From Ceratopteris richardii (lineage: Eukaryota > Streptophyta > Polypodiopsida > Polypodiales > Pteridaceae), in contig CM035416.1 of assembly GCA_020310875.1 (NCBI GenBank), positions 73,043,983 to 73,107,982 of the forward strand: a DNA stretch of 64,000 bases, written 5' to 3'. Position numbers and translations under genes: made by a program. The notes beneath the pieces were generated by a model. It ran no database searches. It saw nothing but the letters and a program-made list of their open reading frames with translations, and was not told where the DNA came from. Shown piece after piece: positions 23,190-34,358 of the stretch (its first letter is position 1; the number at the start of each line of letters is the position of its first letter).

Positions 23190-25253
23190 GTGTTTGAAGA
23201 GCCAATTAGAGAGAGAATTATAGCCCGAAGTAGCCCAGGAGGGTGGATGAACTTGAGGTCAGGAAGGGTGCTAAGTAGCAGGAGAAGTGTTATATCATCG
23301 ATAGGAAGTACCGCTCAGGTCAGTCACCGCTCTACCTATTCTGATATCTCTATTGACTCGGAGGAGGAGATACTTATGGCATCAGAAGACATGCAAGGTC
23401 CTGTTCTCGGGAGAAACTTCATGTCTACTGTAGAAGGGGAATACCGCACCTCTTTGCAATATGCCTACTAATGCCGAGGAGATTCCCGTCTACCTGGATG
23501 GTTTAAATAGATCAGTTGCCCCGATGGTGACCTCCACCAATTCCACAATTGTGCCCAGACCAGCTGTCACCACCACTAGGAGTGCAACCCGAATGCATCC
23601 AATCAAACTAGCAATTCCTGTAATGCCTAGAGACCAGAGCCCATGAGGAGATTGAGACCGATTCAAGTGGCCAAATGTATGAGAAATCACTATGATGGAT
23701 TGGGAGAACCTTACAACCACATAGCAGAATTTAAAGAAGTTCTAAGAGCTGAACAAGTGGATGATTTCTTTGTGCAATATGAGTACTTTGGACTCACTCT
23801 CACCAGAGCGGCCTTGACGTGGTTCCAGCCACTAGACCCCAATCAATTTGGAGATATTGAGTAATTCTTTCAAGAATTCATAGGGGAATTCACTAAGAGA
23901 GGAATTTAACACAACTCTTCATCTTTAATCCACAGCTTTAAACAGAACCCAAATGAAACTGTGAAAACAGCTGCCCGAAGATTCAATCAATATGTTGATA
24001 GGTAGCAAAAAGACCTACACAGCAAAAAATGATATCATTATTCTTGGACGAACTAATGAACGGGACTTTAAGAACTTTAGTCTATGTAAAGAGAGTACAG
24101 ACGTTGAGTGAATGTCTTCAAGAGTGTATTGATCTAGAGGACAACCTAGCAAATGATCTCAAGAGTACAACTAGTCCTACTAAATCAGAAGACACTCGAA
24201 GCACAGTAACATCCAACTCTAGTAACGTAGAAGAATTAGTAGAACTGGTAGCGAAGAAGTTAGGAGTTCATGGACAAAGGAACTACCAGCATCCTTCACT
24301 AAGAATACCCATGTTACGAAGATGTAGCCTATGTGGAGGTGATCACTCCACCCACATGTGTACGAGGAGGAACAGGTGTGCCTCAGTGTTACCCTTACAA
24401 TAGGCAGTCCCATCAAGGAACCGCTTTGTATTGCCACATAGAACAAAAATACACCAACCACACCTCGGAGAATTGCCCATTCAACAGGAAGACACGACCT
24501 TTAAACACACCTCAGTATCAGCCATATGGATACCCACGTAGAGAGCCAGGCAGGCAGATTCCAAGGTATAATCCCTATCCAGGACCATCAAGAGCACCTA
24601 GACCATATGACCAAGTGCAATTTGGAAACCCTCAGCTAGTGTTAGGACCACAACCACCACTTCCTCAACACGTAGTACCTGTCAAATATGCTCAACCAGA
24701 GGAAAACTTAGAAAGAGCCATAGTGCCAGCATCACCAATAGCCAGTGTAGAATCTCCAAACCCAGGATACGAGCACACCCAAGGAGATTACTATCCCTAG
24801 GACGCCAGTATAATGGAGTACGAGCAAGCTTATTACCTGCAATACTATGGATATGAAGGGTATGACAATGTCTATGGACCAGAGGTGGCGACATTAATGT
24901 ACACTGCAACCAAAGCACAAGTACTCGTAAGACCACCCATCAGACCACCTATGCCAAGAGGACCATGTTATAGATGCAGAGGAGACCACTTCATGAGAGA
25001 ATGCACTCGGCCATACAAGCCACCACCTCCTAGGACTTGGGAAGGATATTACAGTGATTGTGGAAAGGAACATCTCTTTAGAGATTGCCCAAAAATTCCC
25101 AATAAGGTCCAGGACACTGCACCTATTAATGTGATCGAAGTGATAGAAGCATTGAGAAGTGACAAGGAATACTGTACCATTAAAGGCCATTATACGAGCA
25201 AAAGCGAAAGGACAAGAGAGGAAACAAGTAGACCACAAGCTAGAAAAGAGTAA
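23190..25253 (+). pseudogene. Gypsy G1 gag (capsid region and zinc knuckles)
   Basis: A 5' piece (23190-23471) begins MFEEPIRERIIARSSPGG. After a break the capsid-like core reads MRNHYDGLGEPYNHIAEFK and LTRAALTWFQPLDPNQF, like plant retrotransposon gag domains. Stops at 23862, 23908 and near 24005 break it. Downstream are CCHC-like knuckles CSLCGGDHSTHMC (about 24330), CYRCRGDHFMREC (about 24965) and a C-G-K-E-H...C motif (about 25060). Gag would form the particle and bind element RNA. Frameshifts between pieces make the copy defective. Confidence 0.8.
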
Positions 25254-26147
25254 AATCCTAGAACCTAGAATTCAAATATTGGAAGACTCAGAAGACCCAC
25301 CTGAGAGTAACCAAACAACGAAAGGCCAAAAATGGAAGGAAAGGAGGAAAAAAATCAAGGAAAAATGGATGAAAAACAAAAACAAGGAAGACAAGAAGCA
25401 TACGTGCAGCAATAAGAAATCTAAAGAACCAGAGATTCAGGAAGAAGTTTCTATTACACTGCCGACACGAGCCAGAGAAGCCAGTATCAATTCTAGTCGA
25501 CCCCAAACCTGATGATTTAGACATGTGGTTGAAAGCATACCAAGCTAGAATCAAGAATGGACAGAATGTAGAGTAGCATGAAAAGCTTTACCCACATGGG
25601 GAGTTAGAGAAGGAGAGGCTCACAATATGTAGAAAACTCATAGAGGTAGCCCAGGCCACCCTAGAGAAGACTATCCCAACCCTCCTCGAGACAAGAATAT
25701 CGGAGGATCAGTACAACCATTGTATCAAAGCCAAGGACAAGAAATCAAAAGAGAAGGAGGATAAACTAGACTTACTGAAAACCCAAGACAAACCTATGTC
25801 CACAGTCCCAGATATAGATGCTGACTGGCCTAAAGAATTGTGGAATAGAATCCGAGAAGATCAATGGAAAAGGAATGGAGTTGCAAAACCTCCTTTTGAA
25901 GAATTAGATGTGGAAGATTTCCAACCAACGCAAACATGGAAGAAATATATGAAGAAGTCTCTAGACTAGACCGAAATAGGGAGGAATTTCAGAGCATTTC
26001 GACCCTACCAAATTACATGGGAGAGTACGAAAAGAATCCATTATCTTCCGTGCGCCCACAGTACGGGGGAAAGGAAAGGGAAACTCAGAAAAGAACTCAC
26101 ACAATCTAACAGAACTTAAAAAGACCAAAGTACAATGCCAATTTACT
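25254..26147 (+). other. G1 gag-protease linker, partly open, unassigned
   Basis: Charged Lys/Glu-rich coding-like sequence (frame 25159-25512 with many K and E) followed by an interrupted stretch. No specific domain was recognised. Confidence 0.5.
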
Positions 26148-26675
26148 ATGGAAGAACTACTTCGTGTTAAACCACAATTATGGAAACAATTAGCAGGACA
26201 ACTGGAGTTAGAGCAGGAGAAGAACAAAAAGGAAAGCAAGGGAAATGAAAACCCATCTAATGTACAAATCCCTGTGGACAAGGTTGGAGAATTTAGCGAA
26301 GGAGATGAGGGTAACACATGTCTACTTGTCACTTACAATGGCTATATGACTAAGGCCATACTAGACACCGGAGCAGGAGTAGGTATTGCGACCAAAGAGA
26401 TTTGGGAGAAATGGGGAAAGTCCGCCCTACGACCCACTCATATGAAGCTTCAATTAGCAGATGGCCATGTTGAGAAACCATTGGGAATATTGGAAAAGAT
26501 CAAATTAACCACCTGTGGAGTTGAATTTGAGCATACTTTAGCCATCTGTCACTTTGGAAAAGCAAATAACTATGAGATGATATTAGGACGACCCTTCATG
26601 AGACAACTTAGGGTAGTACAAGATTGGGGACGGACTCATTATACCTTCAACATCAAGGAAATACCACCAAGATAA
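26148..26675 (+). CDS. Gypsy G1 aspartic protease domain
   Basis: The 175-residue frame has the retroviral-type protease signature AILDTGAGVGIAT (catalytic DTG) near residue 70. It also has the downstream ILGRPFMRQ motif near residue 150, which corresponds to the usual ILGMDWL-like block. The protease would process the polyprotein. It lies between gag and RT as in Gypsy. It is open across the domain but separated from gag and RT by stops, so the polyprotein as a whole is broken. Confidence 0.85.
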   Translation: MEELLRVKPQLWKQLAGQLELEQEKNKKESKGNENPSNVQIPVDKVGEFSEGDEGNTCLLVTYNGYMTKAILDTGAGVGIATKEIWEKWGKSALRPTHMKLQLADGHVEKPLGILEKIKLTTCGVEFEHTLAICHFGKANNYEMILGRPFMRQLRVVQDWGRTHYTFNIKEIPPR

Positions 26676-27328
26676 GTTTGCATACCTTTGCGTACCGAGA
26701 TGTAACCCCACTACAATGGAACCCCATACATAAAGAAAAGGATGATTTATCTATCCATAGTGGTGGATCAAGCAATCAATCCTGGATGCATGAGGATGCC
26801 CAATTGTGGATGTGTAAAGAAGCTAAGAAAGAGGATAACAAAAGGCAGTCATGGCCCATAGGACATCCTAATTATCGAGCCATAGAGGACCCAATATACA
26901 TGCCTAAAATCTTTTCTGATGAGGCATTTGAACCGCACTGTTGGATGGAAATCCTAGCAACCCTGGATGTATGTGTGAATGAAGAAGTTTTGACGATGAA
27001 TGAATGTGTGGGCAAAGAAGGCTACGATGTAAATTTGTACATGGTAGTCCTGCAGGAGGTTGAAGCAGGAGAAATATTGGAAAAAGAATGGAAAGAAGAA
27101 TAAGAAAGCATAGAAATGGAACCTGAGTTTGATTCAGAGGAACTCTATCTAAAGGCCATCCAAGCAAAAGACCAGGGTGGAACTACCAAAGTATTATCAA
27201 TAGAAGCAGCCCCTATAGTACCAAAACAGGAGGAAAGTGTGAGTAAGACTGAACCAACCCCAGATCTTTTTGAGGTATCGGAGCATTTCGAAAGGTATGA
27301 AGTAGAAGAGAGAAAAATAGTTATTTAA
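26676..27328 (+). other. G1 protease-RT linker
   Basis: Two overlapping partial frames (26624-27103 and 27116-27328) are acidic and lack recognisable motifs. They connect protease and RT and probably belong to one ancestral polyprotein. Confidence 0.5.
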
Positions 27329-28384
27329 ATGCCTAAGAGAGAGACAAGAGAAGGAGAGGCGTATGACAACAAGGAACAAACGAAAAAGATCATAGTGACT
27401 ATAGAAGATGGAGAAGAAAGATGTACATACATAGGAAAGGATGTGTCAACTGAGGAAGAAGAAGAATTGATACAGTTGATCCGAGAATACCGAGATGTAT
27501 TTGCTTGGATCTATAAGGATCTCAAGGGTGTGGAATCCTCCATTTGTTCTCATAGAATACCAATGACACCGGAAGCAAAACCATCTAAACAACTCCCTTA
27601 CACGTATAACGAGGACTATGCTACAAAAATAAAAGAAGAAATAGACAAGCTATTAGCGGTTGGATTCATTTATGAGATAGAACATACCGAATGGGTACTG
27701 CTATTAGTTGTTGTGCCTAAAAAGAATGGAAAACTGAGAGTATGCATTAATCTGAAGAAAGTCAATGCAGCCACGATTCGTGACAGTTATCCATTACCTA
27801 TCACTGATCACCTTTTGGAAAGAGTTGTAGGAAAAGAAGTCTATAGCTTCTTAGATGGATTATCTGGATACAACCAAGTAGTTATTGCTACAGAAGATCA
27901 ACATAAGATCACATTCACAACCGAATGGGGGGTCTATGCTTTCAGAGTGATGCCTTTTGGACTCACTAACGCACCTGCTACCTTCCAAAGGTTGATGTGT
28001 CACGTTTTCAGAGAATTCCTAAAGAAAAGTATGGAAGTGTATGTAGACGACCTATGCACATATTCAAATCGAAGGCAAGAACACATTCTTGAATTGCGGA
28101 AAATATTTGATAAATGCCGACAATATAGAGTCTGCTTGAATCCTGAGAAGTGTGTCTTCAAGGTAAGAAAAGGGAAGATTTTAGGACACATAGTGTCTAG
28201 GAACGGAATATCTATGGATGAAGACAAGATCAAGGTAATCTTGGAACTTCCTAGACCAAAGAATGCCAAAGAAGTGCAAGCATTTATGGGTCATTGTGGA
28301 TACTACCGTCGATTTATCCATATGTACGCCATAATTGCCAAACCCTTGTATGGATTGTTAACTCAATTTACATGGATGGACTAA
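27329..28384 (+). CDS. Gypsy G1 reverse transcriptase
   Basis: The 351-residue frame covers the complete RT. It has LRVCINLKKVNAATIRDSYP near residues 132-151, VMPFGLTNAPATFQRLM near 210, and the active-site YVDD at about residue 238. GKILGHIVSRNGI follows near 285, and the connection motif FMGHCGYYRRFI lies near 320. The RT copies element RNA to DNA. The stop after TWMD precedes the RNase H by only a few codons, so one nonsense change separates them. The protein is otherwise well preserved and serves as the reference for the decayed G2 copy. Confidence 0.95.
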   Translation: MPKRETREGEAYDNKEQTKKIIVTIEDGEERCTYIGKDVSTEEEEELIQLIREYRDVFAWIYKDLKGVESSICSHRIPMTPEAKPSKQLPYTYNEDYATKIKEEIDKLLAVGFIYEIEHTEWVLLLVVVPKKNGKLRVCINLKKVNAATIRDSYPLPITDHLLERVVGKEVYSFLDGLSGYNQVVIATEDQHKITFTTEWGVYAFRVMPFGLTNAPATFQRLMCHVFREFLKKSMEVYVDDLCTYSNRRQEHILELRKIFDKCRQYRVCLNPEKCVFKVRKGKILGHIVSRNGISMDEDKIKVILELPRPKNAKEVQAFMGHCGYYRRFIHMYAIIAKPLYGLLTQFTWMD

Positions 28385-28435
28385 TGAGAGAGGGCATTTA
28401 ATGAGTTCAAAAAACGGCTTACCACGGCCCCAATT

Positions 28436-29308
28436 TTGAAAACACCCAATTGGAATAAGCCGTTCCATATTCATGTGGACGCTTCCAATTACGCAATAGG
28501 ATGCATCTTACCTCAGCCAATAGATGAAGGAAAATTGGATCATCGAATTGCCTACGCAAGTAGACAACTTAATCAAGTAGAGAGAAACTATACCACTATT
28601 GAGAGAGAAGGATTAGGAATGGTGTATGCTGTGAAAAAATTCAGACACTATCGCTTAGCCAACAAGTTCAAGTTCTTTATAGATCATCAAGCCTTATTGT
28701 ACTTAGTCAATAAGCCTTGTAACACAGGAAGACTTGTGAGATGGTTTTTGATGGAATTCGACTTTGAAGTAATTGTGAAAAAGGGAAATACCCATGTGAG
28801 GGTAGATCATCTCTCTAGACTAACACATGGAGAACCACCAAGCAGAGTACCAGACGATTTGCCAGACACTTATCTGTTTAATTTGGAAGTGTGTCCCAAG
28901 TGGCCAGAAAAGCTAATCCCAATACTCACTCATGGTCCACAACATTCAATTAATAAAGAAAGTAAAAAGGAAATTCTGCAATCACGCAACTTACACATTA
29001 TTGCACGAAGTGTGTATTATAAGGAACCCAACGGCGTACTGTCGAGATGTGTAAAGGAAGACGAACAGAAGAAGTTGATTGAACAAGCCTATGTAAACAA
29101 ATGGAGAATGCACAAAGGAACTCATGGAACTCTAAGAGAATTGAAACGGCTAGGAGTATACTGGCCTGATATGCCTAAAGATATCCATGAATATGTCAGT
29201 ACTTGCACAAACTGTCAGGAAACCATACCAGATGATCACACATCTTTACCTTTCTCTACAATAGCACCCAAATGGAGTGAACCATTAGTGAAATTCCTAA
29301 AGACATGA
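28436..29308 (+). CDS. Gypsy G1 RNase H and first integrase zinc-binding module
   Basis: RNase H begins FHIHVDASNYAIGCIL (catalytic D), continues with YTTIEREGLGMVYAVKKFRH (catalytic E) and FFIDHQALLYLVNKP (catalytic D), and ends near DHLSRL. After about 100 residues comes an H2C2-type module: HKGTHGTLRELKRLGVYWPD, then STCTNCQ. The frame ends at residue 290 at a stop, shortly before a second, similar module. The G2 copy shows the same double arrangement, so it is a family trait and not a local accident. Confidence 0.9.
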   Translation: MKTPNWNKPFHIHVDASNYAIGCILPQPIDEGKLDHRIAYASRQLNQVERNYTTIEREGLGMVYAVKKFRHYRLANKFKFFIDHQALLYLVNKPCNTGRLVRWFLMEFDFEVIVKKGNTHVRVDHLSRLTHGEPPSRVPDDLPDTYLFNLEVCPKWPEKLIPILTHGPQHSINKESKKEILQSRNLHIIARSVYYKEPNGVLSRCVKEDEQKKLIEQAYVNKWRMHKGTHGTLRELKRLGVYWPDMPKDIHEYVSTCTNCQETIPDDHTSLPFSTIAPKWSEPLVKFLKT

Positions 29309-29356
29309 GAGCACGAGGAAGGAATCAATTTAGCAAGGAAACGATCCCTAGAGGAA

Positions 29357-29617
29357 ATGAGCAAGGATTATGTAATTATGGGAAGACAACTATTCAACAG
29401 AGGGAAAGATAATCAATTACGGCTATGTGTGCATGAAGGAGAATACTTGCCCATATTAGAAATGGCACACTCAGGTGCCGCAGGAGGTCATTTTTCAGCC
29501 GAGAGAACTATAAAAATGATCCTCTTTGCAGGCTTGTGGTGGCCAACTCTACATATGGACGCTGACACATATGTTCGAAGGTGTGAGACATGCCAAAGGG
29601 CCTATCCGATTAGATGA
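29357..29617 (+). CDS. Gypsy G1 second integrase zinc-binding (H2C2) module
   Basis: The frame reads SKDYVIMGRQLFNRGKDNQL, then EMAHSGAAGGHFSAERTIK, AGLWWPTLHMDAD and CETCQRAYPIR. The His pair and C-x2-C are the standard integrase HHCC finger. It follows the first module by about 130 residues of sequence and directly precedes the catalytic core, separated by one stop near 29616. Confidence 0.88.
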   Translation: MSKDYVIMGRQLFNRGKDNQLRLCVHEGEYLPILEMAHSGAAGGHFSAERTIKMILFAGLWWPTLHMDADTYVRRCETCQRAYPIR

Positions 29618-29623
29618 GATGAC

Positions 29624-30284
29624 ATGCCATTGAGACCTATGGTTTGCACTAGAGCATTTTCCAAATGGGGTATTGATTTTATAGGACCCATGAACCCACC
29701 AGCCAAAGGGTCACATGCCGAATACATAATAGTCACTATAGATTATTTGACTAAATGGGTAGAGCCAAAGGCTACGAGAAAAAAAAATGCTCAGACCACT
29801 GCTAAATTTCTTTTTGAGCACATCTTCACTCGCTTTGGAGTACCAATTGAGATTGTAAGTGACCGAGGAATGCATTTCATTAATGAAGTTATAGAGTCCT
29901 TAATGAATGAATTCTTAGTGATCCATAAAAAATCAGCCCCTTATCACCCTCAAGCCAACGGTCAACCTGAAAGTTCCAATAAGGTGTTATGCAGAGTATT
30001 GACAAAGATAGTCAATAGTGGAAGGTCAGACTGGGACAAACACTTGCATCATGTAATTTGGGCCTTCCGTGTCGCTTACAAGACTGCCATTGGAACTACC
30101 CCATTCAATCTAGTGTATGGACAGAACGCAATCCTGCCGATCGATTTTTTAGTGCCAACTTTGAGAGTAGCGCAACAGTATGAATGGACGGGACACGAGT
30201 TATCCAAGCAACTAAACCAAATTGAGAAGTTACATGAGACTAGAATACAAGCTGTTGCAAGAATTTATGTACCATCAATAGATG
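29624..30284 (+). CDS. Gypsy G1 integrase catalytic core (3' truncated)
   Basis: The DDE core is complete: WGIDFIGPMNPP (first Asp), IEIVSDRGMHF (second Asp), and YHPQANGQPESSNK (Glu). It ends with TTPFNLVYGQNAILPIDF. The C-terminal part is missing because the frame runs into LTR sequence near 30285 and stops at 30407. Integrase inserts the element cDNA. This truncation and the stops upstream make G1 non-autonomous now. Confidence 0.92.
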
Positions 30285-30624
30285 CGTCTCATCGAGAGCT
30301 TCGAAATGAACCTGGTATTGGCCATATTCAAAGTTCGGAGTTGGGAGAAACATTCGAATTTGTAATTACTATTGTAAGTGGTATCGGGGCAGACACTTTC
30401 AAAGATTAAGTGAGTTGGAGAGGTAGTTTAGTCTTTTCTCATGCATTTTAGTTGAACCATTTCATTGTCCATCATGTGCACACACGTCTTCATACACTTG
30501 GTTAGGTCGGTTCTTCGGATTGATAATTAAGCATGTATCAATCCATCACTATACGTACTTGTGTGGCAAATGAGATTTAGTCTCTTTGACACAAGTCCCT
30601 AAGACCTCGTGACTTAGGTACACA
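30285..30624 (+). repeat. Truncated 3' LTR of Gypsy G1
   Basis: Matches the last 340 bp of the 5' LTR, from TAGATGCGTCTC onward. The first roughly 540 bp of the LTR and the polypurine tract are missing, although the downstream GACCA duplication is intact, so the loss happened after insertion. Confidence 0.85.
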
Positions 30625-30629
30625 GACCA

Positions 30630-30696
30630 ACACTAGACTGTCCACCTGTAAAAAGAGGCAGCAAAGTATCATACATGTCTTTGGAGCTAAGAGATG
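30630..30696 (-). other. Copia B coding fragment between G1 and E3
   Basis: Minus translation TSLSSKDMYDTLLPLFTGG lies in frame with the integrase side at 34359 once E3 is removed, and with the RT side at 20866 once G1 is removed. This confirms that both elements inserted into the Copia B polyprotein. Confidence 0.75.
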
Positions 30697-30701
30697 TCTC
30701 C

Positions 30702-31690
30702 TGTTGGAAACAATGTCATATAGTACATTATCCCGTGGTCAAAATTTGTCCAGATCACAACATGTGTATAGTTTCTTATTATTCCTTCTACAAGCAAAGG
30801 TGCTTGCTGCCATGGATAAGAAAAATGCATTCTATCAAACCCACCAAGGTTCGAATCCCACGAGCAGCACGCAAATCGCCAAATTTTTGATAATGCCTTT
30901 TTAGATAAAGCAAAACGAACGCGAACGGACAGCGATGGACATGATGGATCGTGATGGATTCTTTTTCGAATATGATGAGCGATGGAGTTCTTCGATCTTG
31001 CTTTATTGTTCAAAGTGATCATGCTTTATTGAGTGCTTTTGGAGAAGCTTTTCAAGAGATAATCAAGGCTATATAACAAAGAGCTTGGCTCATTGTTAAG
31101 GTATCCTTCACCTAGTTCAACACCAAGCTTGGAGCTTTGGTACCTCAATAGAGGTGGTGCTTCTTAGCACATGGGGCAGCCATGGTGCTATTTTGGAGCA
31201 TGTTAAGGAGCGGCTATGGAGTTCTTCTTGGAGAAGAAGAGTGTGCTCACACTCTTGCTTATGGAGAGGATTTACCCCGCAGTAGCTTGATGGTGTGGAT
31301 CGGCCATTCACATGATGTATTTGAAGATTGTCTTCTACATGAAGATTTTGGTTTACTTCAAAGACATTGGATGGTGGTTAACATAAGATTTGCATCTTAT
31401 GTTAAGAATTCAGGTACATATTCTCTTTATGCACATAGGTACTACTTGAAGTTTATGGAGGCAGTAACATCCATATCAAGAGGAGTCCTATTCGGCATAG
31501 GTACAAGAGAATCAGTACGTACGTATATGCTTTATGGATATTTGGATGACGTGTTAGAGAAGATATGTTCATTCGAGTTTGAGGATTTCTTGCAACAAAC
31601 TTGTTAGCATTCTTTTCTACTTTTGTAAGTATGTGATCTTTTCACACACATGTCTAACTTAGGGTCTTCCATAGCCTAAGGTCAGATCTT
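30702..31690 (+). repeat. 5' LTR of E3 (3' end deleted)
   Basis: About 990 bp closely match 32950-33925, then the copies diverge after GGGTCTTCCATAGCC. A 141-residue frame at 31182-31607 recurs in shortened form in the other LTR. I do not recognise it. Confidence 0.8.
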
Positions 31691-32938
31691 GGATGATCTT
31701 GAATGATCTTGAATGATCATGAAGATCTTGAGTATTTATGAGTCAGTTGTCTATCCTTTGTTTGTTAACATTGGAAGAAGTAAGTCAAAGATTCAGATTC
31801 TATTAGATTAGTGTTGCAGAGGAATAGAAAAAATACTTGTTATGTTGCAGAAGGTTATGAATCCTAAAATGCTTTCAACAAGGTTTTTATGATAGATCAG
31901 CTAAACTTATTCTATAATTTGGAAAGCTGAGGAATGACAGGGAAAGCTATTGGCATGTGTACAGTGCTAATAAAAAGGGTTTAGAGATTTTTGTTTCAGA
32001 TACAAGTATTGATCACGGAAGATCAGTTTTATTGAAAGAAGGAAGACGTTCCAGATTTCATAAAGTGTGATATATTTGAAGAATTCTGGATACTAGTGTT
32101 AAGTCATCTAGGGGGGTGATGAAACATGAAGACTTATTTTTAGCCATATGTAAAAGAACGTAGAGTCATATCCATAGGTATTCCTATATTTCCTTTGTCA
32201 GGTTCTCTTTATGTTCCAGCTTTGAAAGAAGAAGGAAGAAGAAAAATGTATGGAGAAAGTTCCTGTTAGGATGTTCCTGTTCAGGAGAAGGTTCCAGAGT
32301 TCTATTGAAGAGAAGCTTGATATTTCAGAGAGGTATGTTTAAGAGGTGCACACATATATGTTTATACCAGATTCTGAAGGAAAGAGGTATGAAGGATTTA
32401 CACATGAAGACATGATGACATGATGACATCATAGATTCTTTGATGAGACTCATGAGTTGATTTTAGTTGAGTTGAGTTGAGTTGACTTGAGTACAGTCAG
32501 AGATGAACCAGTAGTGTTCATAATACACTAAGTTGTGAGTTGTCAGTCACAAGACCCAGGATTCAATTCTTGATTTTGTTTAGTGTATTTACATGAAACA
32601 ACAAAAGTATGTTGAGAAAGTTTTTCGTAAGATAAATGCAAATGTGTGGATCCTAGTGTATGTTTTCAGGTTTGAGAAAATAGGAGATAGCAGGTTCAGA
32701 GTCAGTACTTGCTACATTTGTTGTCAAGCAGTGATTGCTTGATGTGTAAACTATTGGATATCTAGATTGCATATTTTCTCAAGTATTATGGTTCATATTT
32801 AGCAAGTACAGATGTTTGAAGTTTGAAGAAAAGTCAAATTCAAATTTGAAGAAAAGATTTGAAGGTCAATTTGGGGAGTACAAGCTTGAAGTTTGTGACA
32901 GGTTGCAGATCCAGTCCAGATTGTATCAATATGACATT
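31691..32938 (+). other. E3 internal region without coding capacity
   Basis: Short local repeats (GATCTTGAATGATC near 31695, GAGTTGAGTTGAGTTGA near 32465) and no frame longer than about 60 codons. No primer-binding site is evident, probably lost with the LTR end. Confidence 0.6.
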
Positions 32939-32949
32939 GCAGGGGGGAT

Positions 32950-34353
32950 TGTTGGAAACAATGTCATATAGTACATTATCCCATGGTCAAAATTTGTCCA
33001 GATCACATCATGTGTATAGTTTCTTATTATTCCTTCTACAAGCAAAGGCGCTTGGTGTCATGGATAAGACAAACACATTCTATCAAACCCAGCAGGGTTC
33101 GAATCCCACAAGCAGCACGCAGATCGCCAAATTTTTGATAATGTCTTTTTAGATAAAGCAAAACAAACGCGAAAGGACATCGATGGATCGCGATGGATTC
33201 TTTTTTGAATATGATGAGCGACGGAGTTTTTTGATCTTGCTTTATTGTTCAAGGTGATCATGCTTTATTGAGTGCTTTTGGAGAAGATTTTACAGAGATA
33301 ATCAAGGCTATATAACAAAGAGCTTGGCTCATTGTTAAGGTATCCTTCACCTAGTTCAACACCAAGCTTGGAACTTTGGTACCTCAATAGAGGTGGTGCT
33401 TCTTAGCACATGGGGCAGCCATGGTGCTATTTTAGAGCATGTTGAGGAGCGGCTATGGAGTTCTTCTTGGAGAAGAAGAGTGTGCTCACACTCTTGCTTA
33501 TGGAGAGGATTTACCCCGCAGTAGCTTGATGGTGTGGATCGACCATTCACATGATGTATTTGAAGATTGTCTTCTACATGAAGATTTCGGTTTACTTCAA
33601 AGACATTGGATGGTGGTTAACATAAGATTTGCATCTTATGTTAAGAATTCAGCTACATATTCTCTTTATGCACGCAGGTACCACTTGAAGTTTATGGAGG
33701 CAGTAACATCCATATCAAGAGGAGTCCTATTTGGCATAGGTCAAGAGAATCAGTACGTATATGCTTTATGCATATTTGGATGAGGTGTTAGAGAAGATAT
33801 GTTCATATGAGTTTGAGGATTTCTGGCAGCAAACTTGTTAGCATTCTTTGCTACTTTTGTAAGTATGTGATCTTTTCACATACGTGTCTAACTTAGGGTC
33901 TTCCATAGCCCAAGGTTAGATGAGGGTTTGTTGATTATCAGTTTTAGACTGATCTTTCCTCTTTCTGTCACTCATATTCACTCTTCTACAACCTATTAGG
34001 TCACACATCTCATATATATTCAGATTTGTGTCCATACATGTGAATATGTTTATTACATTTGTACATTCACTCATCCATCTATTTCTGTTCACATAGAGTG
34101 GTTGAGAATTTTGACTCCCACATTGTACATTGAACATTGGTATATATGATAGTGTGAGTAAGCCTTGGCTTACGTAACACTTTACACATGTTGTCTAGTC
34201 TTTCTCTATCTTTGTCTCATCATTTGTATAATTAAGTGTGGTATGTTCATGTTTTGTCAATATTGGGAGATTGCTAGATTCTATGTTGTATATGCTTGAC
34301 CTATGGAACCTTGGACCTGTGGTATTAGTAATGGGCCTACTAAATTTCCAACA
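32950..34353 (+). repeat. 3' LTR of E3
   Basis: 1404 bp, TG...CA. The extra 3' 430 bp (from about 33925) are absent from the 5' copy. Confidence 0.85.
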
Positions 34354-34358
34354 TCTCC

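Larger units (their letters stand above)
20871..30624 (+). mobile_element. Ty3/Gypsy element G1 (Athila-like primer site)
   Basis: Bounded by GACCA at 20866-20870 and 30625-30629, with an LTR starting TGTTGCAGAG and ending TACACA. It has the plus-strand order primer site, leader with a motif array, gag with zinc knuckles, protease, RT, RNase H, integrase. That RT-RNase H-integrase order defines Gypsy. The 3' LTR lacks its first part because a deletion fused integrase coding to the LTR middle near 30285. G1 is inserted antisense into Copia B. Confidence 0.93.
30702..34353 (+). mobile_element. Non-autonomous LTR element E3
   Basis: Flanked by identical TCTCC at 30697-30701 and 34354-34358. Both LTR copies start TGTTGGAAACAATGTC. 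The 3' LTR ends TTTCCAACA and is preceded by a polypurine tract GCAGGGGGGAT (32939-32949). The internal region (about 31690-32949) has no gag or pol. The 5' LTR lacks its last roughly 430 bp and any primer site. It is inserted into the Copia B integrase-RT linker. Confidence 0.85.

Noticed and set aside
25159..25512. Separate lysine-rich host gene
   Set aside because: It lies between gag and protease of G1 in the same strand and is best read as polyprotein linker.
31182..31607. Unknown 141-residue gene on the + strand
   Set aside because: It lies within an LTR of E3 and recurs in the other LTR in shortened form; treated as LTR sequence until expression is shown.
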